Origin: Prolixibacteraceae bacterium
GTDB taxonomy: Bacteria; Bacteroidota; Bacteroidia; Bacteroidales; Prolixibacteraceae
Assembly (NCBI GenBank): GCA_019459485.1
Contig: JAIBEZ010000001.1
Coordinates: 1 to 37,459 of the forward strand
Direction of reading: 5' to 3'
Length of the DNA: 37,459 nucleotides
The translations under genes and the position numbers were made by a program. Below, one piece after another: positions 32,606 to 37,459 of this stretch. Within the stretch, counting starts at the first letter, position 1; each line of letters opens with the position of its first letter. Below the pieces are notes generated by a model, which did no database searches, was not told where the DNA came from, and was given only the letters and a program-made list of their open reading frames with translations.

Positions 32606-33556
32606 TCACAAATACCTGGTGTTGTACAAACTGTTCAATTTTACTTTGGGTTGGATGGTGTAACAATAGCCTAGAAAGAACTCGATACTTCCATTGGAGG
32701 CTTTTGAAAGATTACCGATCGTAAGATCATACGAAGCACCGATGCGCAAGCCTTTCAGGTTGACACCGGCCATGAGAGCTGCCGCATCCTGGTAACGCCA
32801 TGACACACCGGCCCAATAAGCGTTGTTGTATTCGATACGTGAATTAATGTCGAGCTGCATATTGTTAAGATCAGATTTCACAAGTACTGATGGTATTAAA
32901 TACAAAGACTTGCTGCCTCTTGCTGCTAAATTTAAATAGTATCCGGTGGTTGCATAGAAGTAACGCTGTTGACTGTACTTAATATTTCCAATATTCGCAG
33001 AGGATTCCATCAGATTAATAGCAGAGATGCCAACATACATCTTTTTTAATTTCTGGTACTGGATACCGAAACCAACATCAGGAATGACCCCGCTCTCTTT
33101 CTGATTGCTCATCAGCAGCGGATCACCGGGCTGTTCGAATATCAACTGACTAAAATCAATGGATTTACTTAGAACAGAACCTGCTACTCCAAAAGCAAGA
33201 CTTTTATTTTCATCCCGAAAAGTAAACCGGTAATTGTAATTAATTTTAACTCCCAGGCTGGTTTCAAAACCTGCTTTATCGTATATCACATTCATTCCAA
33301 GGCCGCTGTTTATTGAGAATATGGGTGCATGAATATTGAATACTACCGATTGCGGCGAAATGTTGTTGCCATTTGCATCGGTCAGGCCAAGCCATTGCTG
33401 CCTTCCAAACATACTGGTACAGATGGCATCCTGTGAACCCGCAAACGCAGGATTGTAAATTGTCCCGTCCAGAAAATACTGCGTAAGCTGAACCTGGCTA
33501 AATGCCATGGAAACAAACCACAGAATACTTATGCTGAGAATAAAGATCTTCTTCAT
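32606..33556 (-). CDS. PorP/SprF family type IX secretion membrane protein
   Basis: This 316-aa protein has a signal peptide (1-20, ending AFSQ) and the family start QVQLTQYFLDGTIYNPAFAGS, then a beta-barrel pattern of alternating amphipathic strands and an ending FFLGYCYTIQPKV. PorP/SprF proteins are outer-membrane components of T9SS and, as paralogues, attach specific secreted proteins to the surface. The gene is 1 bp after the OmpA/PD40 gene and is the last in the operon. The order of a CHU_C/sorting-domain protein, OmpA-PD40 protein and PorP is common in gliding Bacteroidota. Confidence 0.92.
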   Translation of the reverse strand: MKKIFILSISILWFVSMAFSQVQLTQYFLDGTIYNPAFAGSQDAICTSMFGRQQWLGLTDANGNNISPQSVVFNIHAPIFSINSGLGMNVIYDKAGFETSLGVKINYNYRFTFRDENKSLAFGVAGSVLSKSIDFSQLIFEQPGDPLLMSNQKESGVIPDVGFGIQYQKLKKMYVGISAINLMESSANIGNIKYSQQRYFYATTGYYLNLAARGSKSLYLIPSVLVKSDLNNMQLDINSRIEYNNAYWAGVSWRYQDAAALMAGVNLKGLRIGASYDLTIGNLSKASNGSIEFFLGYCYTIQPKVKLNSLYNTRYL

Positions 33557-33557
33557 A

Positions 33558-35561
33558 TTATTTGAAATTTTTTCCGATTACTGAAAACTCTGTCCTGCGG
33601 TTTAATTGATAAGCAACCTCTCTCTTCTTCACGTCCGGGATGGCAAGGACATATACTTCGGTTAGTTTGATCCCACGTTCAAAGGTGTACCCATCTCTTG
33701 TAATATCTGCCGACAGTACTCTGGGCATCCGCTTCCCGTAACCCTTCGCTACCAGTCTGTCCTTGTTTATGCCTTGTCCGGTAATGAATGTTACGACCGT
33801 TTCTGCCCGTTTCTGGGATAGCTCATCATTATACTGATCAGATGCCCGTGAATCGGTATGGGAGGCCAGTTCGATGACGATTTTGGGATTATCATTGAGC
33901 ACTTTCACCAGTACCATCAGTGAATCCTCATACTGTGGCAACAAATCCCACTTGTTCAATTCATAATAAATATCGGGAAGTACGATCGGCTTGTCAGGAA
34001 TGGGTTGTAACAACATATTAACCATGCAGGTCGAGTCGCGTGTGATCACTCCGGTTATAACCTCTGATTTCTTTGTAAAATAGTTTTCTTTTGTAAAGAC
34101 CAGCGTATAACGTTGTTCTTCTTTTACCTGTCCATTTGCAAAAAGAAAAGCGCCCGAATCATTGGTAGTTGCAGTGATAGTGTCGTTCTTGCCATCGACC
34201 ATGTAAACTGGTAAACTTTGTATCGGTTTTTGGGTAATTTCGTCCCTGACTGACCCCTTTATAATTAAATTCCAATTTATTTTTTCAAAGGAATAAATGT
34301 CATCGCCTCCCTTTCCTCCTGTTCTTCTTGAAGTAAAGAAGCCTCTTTCATTGTTTCCTTCAAAACTCATAGCGAAGTCATCAGCTGGTGAATTGACGGG
34401 ACGCGGCAAATGCTTTACATTTGAAAGTCCACTTTCCCTAAGGGTAATTTGGTAAATGTCCAATCCCCCGAATCCGGTTCGTCCATTGGAGGCAAAATAC
34501 AATACAGTGTCAGCCAAAAGGCTGGGGAACATCTCATCACCCAAGGTATTGACCTTCGGTCCGAGGTTTTCAGCTGGACCAAAAGGTTCGCTAACCGATG
34601 AACGGGAAGTTTTCCATAGGTCTTTGCCTCCGCTTCCACCGGGGCGGTTGGACGAAAATATCATGGTAAGGCCATTGCCCGTTAACACCGGTTGACCCAC
34701 ATTTCCAAGACTATCAGTATAAATCACCGTGCTTTGGCTCCATCCGCTCCCCATACGTTCGGCTTCCAGTATCTGGCAATATTCTTTGCTCTTTTGCATC
34801 TTTGCACAGCGGGTAAAGTAGATTTTTTTATACTCGTCATCAAGACAGGCCGCTCCTTCATTGGCCTGGGTGTTCACTTGGTCTTTGTTATCGACCAAAA
34901 CAGGCACTCCGTAGGTTTCCCCTTTCTTCTTGGTTGCAATAAACAGATCGGAAAAAGACCCATCGGTCCAATTGTCGGTTTCCTTACCAGTGGTTCCTTT
35001 GCGGTTAGATGAGAAGATCACAGTTTTGAATTGATCATCCCCATGTACGGCAGCAAAATCATCGTCAAATGAATTGATTTCACGGATGTTCTTAATGAAC
35101 CATCGTTTATCAGCCGTGGTGTCCTGCAGACTTAGTTCACACGAAGTTTTGCCAGCCAGGGCCAGCGCATCTCCGGGCACTCTGGCAAGGTATTGCTCGT
35201 ACATCGGCAGGGCTTCAGTATATTTCCCCTGAGAACTAAGCACAGTGGCATAATGAAGATATACCAGCGGTTTTTGTTCGGCATATTTATTTTTGACCAT
35301 GCGCTGATAAAAGATCTCAGTTTTCTTTGGATTATTGATCATCCTTATGCAATCGGCCTGTTTGAAAGCAAGCTCGTTGCGCTCATTTTTTCCACCTTCA
35401 AAATTGGAGAGGGCTCTGGTATAGTAATCAATTGCCAGAACATACTGCTTGTTCTCATAAGCCTTATTGCCCATAATCTCATACTTGCCCTGTGCCGATG
35501 AATTAAACTGAAGGCACACCAAGACAAGAATAAGAATGGTTATTATATTGGTTTTTTTCAT
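33558..35561 (-). CDS. OmpA-family protein with TPR and PD40 (WD40-like) repeats
   Basis: This 667-aa protein has a signal peptide (ending SSAQ), TPR-like helices (residues about 25-130), PD40 beta-propeller repeats (about 165-415; TVIFSSNRKG, TMIFSSNRPGG, VLYFASNGRTG), a carboxypeptidase-regulatory-like domain (about 430-515) and a C-terminal OmpA peptidoglycan-binding domain with ASHTDSRASDQYNDELSQKR. It should sit in the periplasm, anchored to the cell wall and touching an outer-membrane partner, probably the PorP next door. It is related in layout to PorE-type T9SS proteins. Four bases separate it from the upstream gene. Confidence 0.9.
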   Translation of the reverse strand: MKKTNIITILILVLVCLQFNSSAQGKYEIMGNKAYENKQYVLAIDYYTRALSNFEGGKNERNELAFKQADCIRMINNPKKTEIFYQRMVKNKYAEQKPLVYLHYATVLSSQGKYTEALPMYEQYLARVPGDALALAGKTSCELSLQDTTADKRWFIKNIREINSFDDDFAAVHGDDQFKTVIFSSNRKGTTGKETDNWTDGSFSDLFIATKKKGETYGVPVLVDNKDQVNTQANEGAACLDDEYKKIYFTRCAKMQKSKEYCQILEAERMGSGWSQSTVIYTDSLGNVGQPVLTGNGLTMIFSSNRPGGSGGKDLWKTSRSSVSEPFGPAENLGPKVNTLGDEMFPSLLADTVLYFASNGRTGFGGLDIYQITLRESGLSNVKHLPRPVNSPADDFAMSFEGNNERGFFTSRRTGGKGGDDIYSFEKINWNLIIKGSVRDEITQKPIQSLPVYMVDGKNDTITATTNDSGAFLFANGQVKEEQRYTLVFTKENYFTKKSEVITGVITRDSTCMVNMLLQPIPDKPIVLPDIYYELNKWDLLPQYEDSLMVLVKVLNDNPKIVIELASHTDSRASDQYNDELSQKRAETVVTFITGQGINKDRLVAKGYGKRMPRVLSADITRDGYTFERGIKLTEVYVLAIPDVKKREVAYQLNRRTEFSVIGKNFK

Positions 35562-35565
35562 GGCC

Positions 35566-37459
35566 TTAATCTTTTATGAATTTAACTACGACGACCTGAT
35601 CTGTATCTTTGGCTTTAATTAAATAGACTCCTTTAATTAAAAACGAGAGGTCCAGATGTAATATATCCTCCAAGGTATCCCATTTCCGTATCAACATTCC
35701 TGAAGAATTGAAAATTGAAATGGACTTTTGCCCTGTCAGATTCCCATTTAAATCAAGGATTGCCTTAGCCTGAACAGGGTTTGGAGTAAGGCTTGCAAAG
35801 TCTCTGTACAAATTGATATTGCCCTGACGGGAATATTCCAAACTATCATATCCAATTGCTTTTAAAGAGTAATAGTAAACACCCTGTGGCGCAAGATTTC
35901 CTGAAGGCAAATTCCCGTCCCACCTGCCGTTCACCGAGTCAATCTTATGCACAAACCGGCCATTGCGATCGTTGATATTCATTTCGAGCGATGTAACACA
36001 TTTCGTCAATGCACCGATGGAATCATTGAATCCATCTCCATTCGGAGAAAAGGCATTGGGAATCTTAATTTCAACCAATATTTCGACATTGATGGATACA
36101 CTGTCACTAAGAATGCAGTTATTTGGAGGACCGCTGTTTACTATCAGTTTAATAATATTTTCACCCTTGCCTATTAAACTGATGCTTGTGGTAGGCTCAT
36201 TGCTGAATAACTTCCCTTTATAATACCATTCATAAGAAGCTGCTCCAGCTCCCTCTGCCTTCAGGTTAACCCGGAGTGGAGCAAAACCATTCATCGGATC
36301 AGCGACAATTTTCATATCCATGGGACTTCCAGTTCCGATAGTAACATTCTCCGTAATTTCGCAACCCTTTTTGTCAACGGCGCGGATAGAGTATGTTCCT
36401 GGGCACAAATTGCTGATTTTAGTCTGGGTCGTCAGTGCATTTTTAAAATAAAGCTGTACGGGCGATTCTCCTCCAATTACATTAATATCAACCTCTCCAT
36501 TGCAACTTTTGCTACACAACTCATCTTTTTTCAAAATCTTAAGTTGCAGTTTCTCATATTCACCCAATGCAACCGACTTCGTAATTTCATTATAACAACC
36601 AGCATTACTATAAGCCCTTAGAATTACCTGATGAGTGCCTGACTTTAAAAATGTATGTTTTGGATTCTGCTCTGTTGATGTCACACCATCTCCAAACAAC
36701 CATTCATAACTGGTAATAGAGTAGGGGTTCACAATGGTAGCTGTTCCAGAAAACTGAACTTCGCGACCTGTACATTGATTATTATAGGTGAAATTTACTT
36801 CCGGAGCCGGTTTCGAATAGCGTTTAGCGACCAAGGTATCATTGAATAAATTATCATCCCTGGAATTAATCAGCCAGATCCGGAAAAGATATTCCCCCTG
36901 TGGTGAAATATCTACCGGCGTTTTGAAAGTATAAGTAAGGTCATTATACACGGTCCCCGGAATCATATCAGTATAAATTGTTCCACCGTTGACCTGATAA
37001 GACAACTTCAAATCTTTAAATGGAAGGTCACCAAACTGTCGAATATAAATACTCACATTATCTGCACTTCCATGAAGACAGTCAAGGTTTGGACTAATCA
37101 GTTGTGTAATTCCAAAATCGATCATGAATTCTACAGCGCCAATATCAGGCGCCTGGTCATTTCTGATCTTTCCGTTAATATCCAAAAGAATTCCTCCAAT
37201 TGGGATGCCTGCCCCGTTAAAATCCCGTTGGTAAGGCAGCGGACTGGTATCACTGGCATAATTTGGCGCAATGTCTTTTGAATTGGCATCACCATTGACG
37301 GCTTTCCCCCATACCTTTAAGTTGGAGTAATTGGTATCTGCCAGCCGTCCGATTAGTCCAGCCGGACTGTAATAATCATTGTAGTCCAATGAGAATCCAC
37401 TTGTTCCTTCATATAGCCAGATGGGATAACCTGCTATCTTGATATTGAAAATATTGTTT
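35566..37459 (-). CDS. Secreted PKD-domain protein with CHU_C and T9SS type A sorting domains, 5' end missing
   Basis: The frame is open to the right edge; about 630 residues are visible. The apparent start at 37389 is a TTG and open frame continues upstream, so it is not the true start. Visible parts, from N to C: a repeat-like segment with an exposed-surface protein style (PDIGAVEF), a PKD domain (SYEWLFGDGVTSTEQNPKH, about 36650-36790), a second PKD-like domain (about 36190-36300), a gliding motility-associated CHU_C domain with IPNAFSPNGDGFND (about 36020-36070) and a type A sorting domain (LTPNPV ... GVYLIKA) to the stop. It would be exported by T9SS and bound to the surface, likely with the two downstream gene products. 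Confidence 0.88.
   Translation of the reverse strand, partial: NNIFNIKIAGYPIWLYEGTSGFSLDYNDYYSPAGLIGRLADTNYSNLKVWGKAVNGDANSKDIAPNYASDTSPLPYQRDFNGAGIPIGGILLDINGKIRNDQAPDIGAVEFMIDFGITQLISPNLDCLHGSADNVSIYIRQFGDLPFKDLKLSYQVNGGTIYTDMIPGTVYNDLTYTFKTPVDISPQGEYLFRIWLINSRDDNLFNDTLVAKRYSKPAPEVNFTYNNQCTGREVQFSGTATIVNPYSITSYEWLFGDGVTSTEQNPKHTFLKSGTHQVILRAYSNAGCYNEITKSVALGEYEKLQLKILKKDELCSKSCNGEVDINVIGGESPVQLYFKNALTTQTKISNLCPGTYSIRAVDKKGCEITENVTIGTGSPMDMKIVADPMNGFAPLRVNLKAEGAGAASYEWYYKGKLFSNEPTTSISLIGKGENIIKLIVNSGPPNNCILSDSVSINVEILVEIKIPNAFSPNGDGFNDSIGALTKCVTSLEMNINDRNGRFVHKIDSVNGRWDGNLPSGNLAPQGVYYYSLKAIGYDSLEYSRQGNINLYRDFASLTPNPVQAKAILDLNGNLTGQKSISIFNSSGMLIRKWDTLEDILHLDLSFLIKGVYLIKAKDTDQVVVVKFIKD

Noticed and set aside
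32468-32674. 68-codon plus-strand ORF between the winged-helix gene and porP
   Set aside because: It overlaps the 3' end of porP on the opposite strand, has no recognisable motif and no start context; most likely chance.

Overview
The window comes from a Bacteroidota (Bacteroidetes) chromosome. It opens with the C-terminus of a RagB/SusD lipoprotein and closes with a PorP/SprF protein, an OmpA/PD40 protein and a PKD protein bearing type IX secretion signals, all of which are Bacteroidota hallmarks. At least one promoter-like box fits the phylum's TAnnTTTG -7 consensus.

Layout. (1) 1-4632: the end of a polysaccharide-utilisation locus: SusD (partial), a secreted DUF4434 TIM-barrel protein, an AGE-family sugar 2-epimerase and an MFS sugar porter. 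(2) 4633-6207: a gene-poor, AT-rich junction with a decayed tyrosine-recombinase fragment and one small unknown gene. (3) 6208-21063: a DISARM-like locus. It holds a 1752-aa DEAD/DEAH helicase with a DUF1998-like region and a VSR-like nuclease tail, a DrmD-like SNF2 helicase, and a PglX/DrmMI-like adenine methyltransferase. An AbiEi/AbiEii toxin-antitoxin pair with its own palindromic operator sits between the second and third genes. The methyltransferase carries a DUF433 antitoxin-like domain fused to its C-terminus, and the next gene is a PIN-like (DUF5615-type) putative toxin. (4) 21179-25690: a Septu-like ATPase/HNH pair plus a PD-(D/E)XK-type gene and a small unknown gene, bracketed by two imperfect direct repeats. 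(5) 25704-30442: a possible EVE/PUA-like reader, a PD-(D/E)XK nuclease and a Gabija pair (GajA OLD-TOPRIM nuclease, GajB UvrD-like helicase) in one tight operon. (6) 30642-32605: an acidic unknown protein, a symmetric cluster of octamers, a divergent tandem winged-helix protein, a hairpin and three iteron-like repeats. (7) 32606-37459 (minus strand): a type IX secretion/gliding-associated operon running off the right edge.

The window is therefore a roughly 26-kb anti-phage defence island between a glycan-use locus and a T9SS operon. The integrase relic on its left and the initiator-like protein with iteron-like repeats on its right suggest arrival by mobile elements. The DISARM-like block is GC-richer than the Septu/Gabija blocks, so the island was probably assembled in steps. 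The most unusual points are the two toxin-antitoxin modules built into the DISARM-like locus, especially the methyltransferase-antitoxin fusion, and the EVE-like/nuclease pair placed ahead of Gabija. All functional names rest on motif reading by eye, not on database searches.
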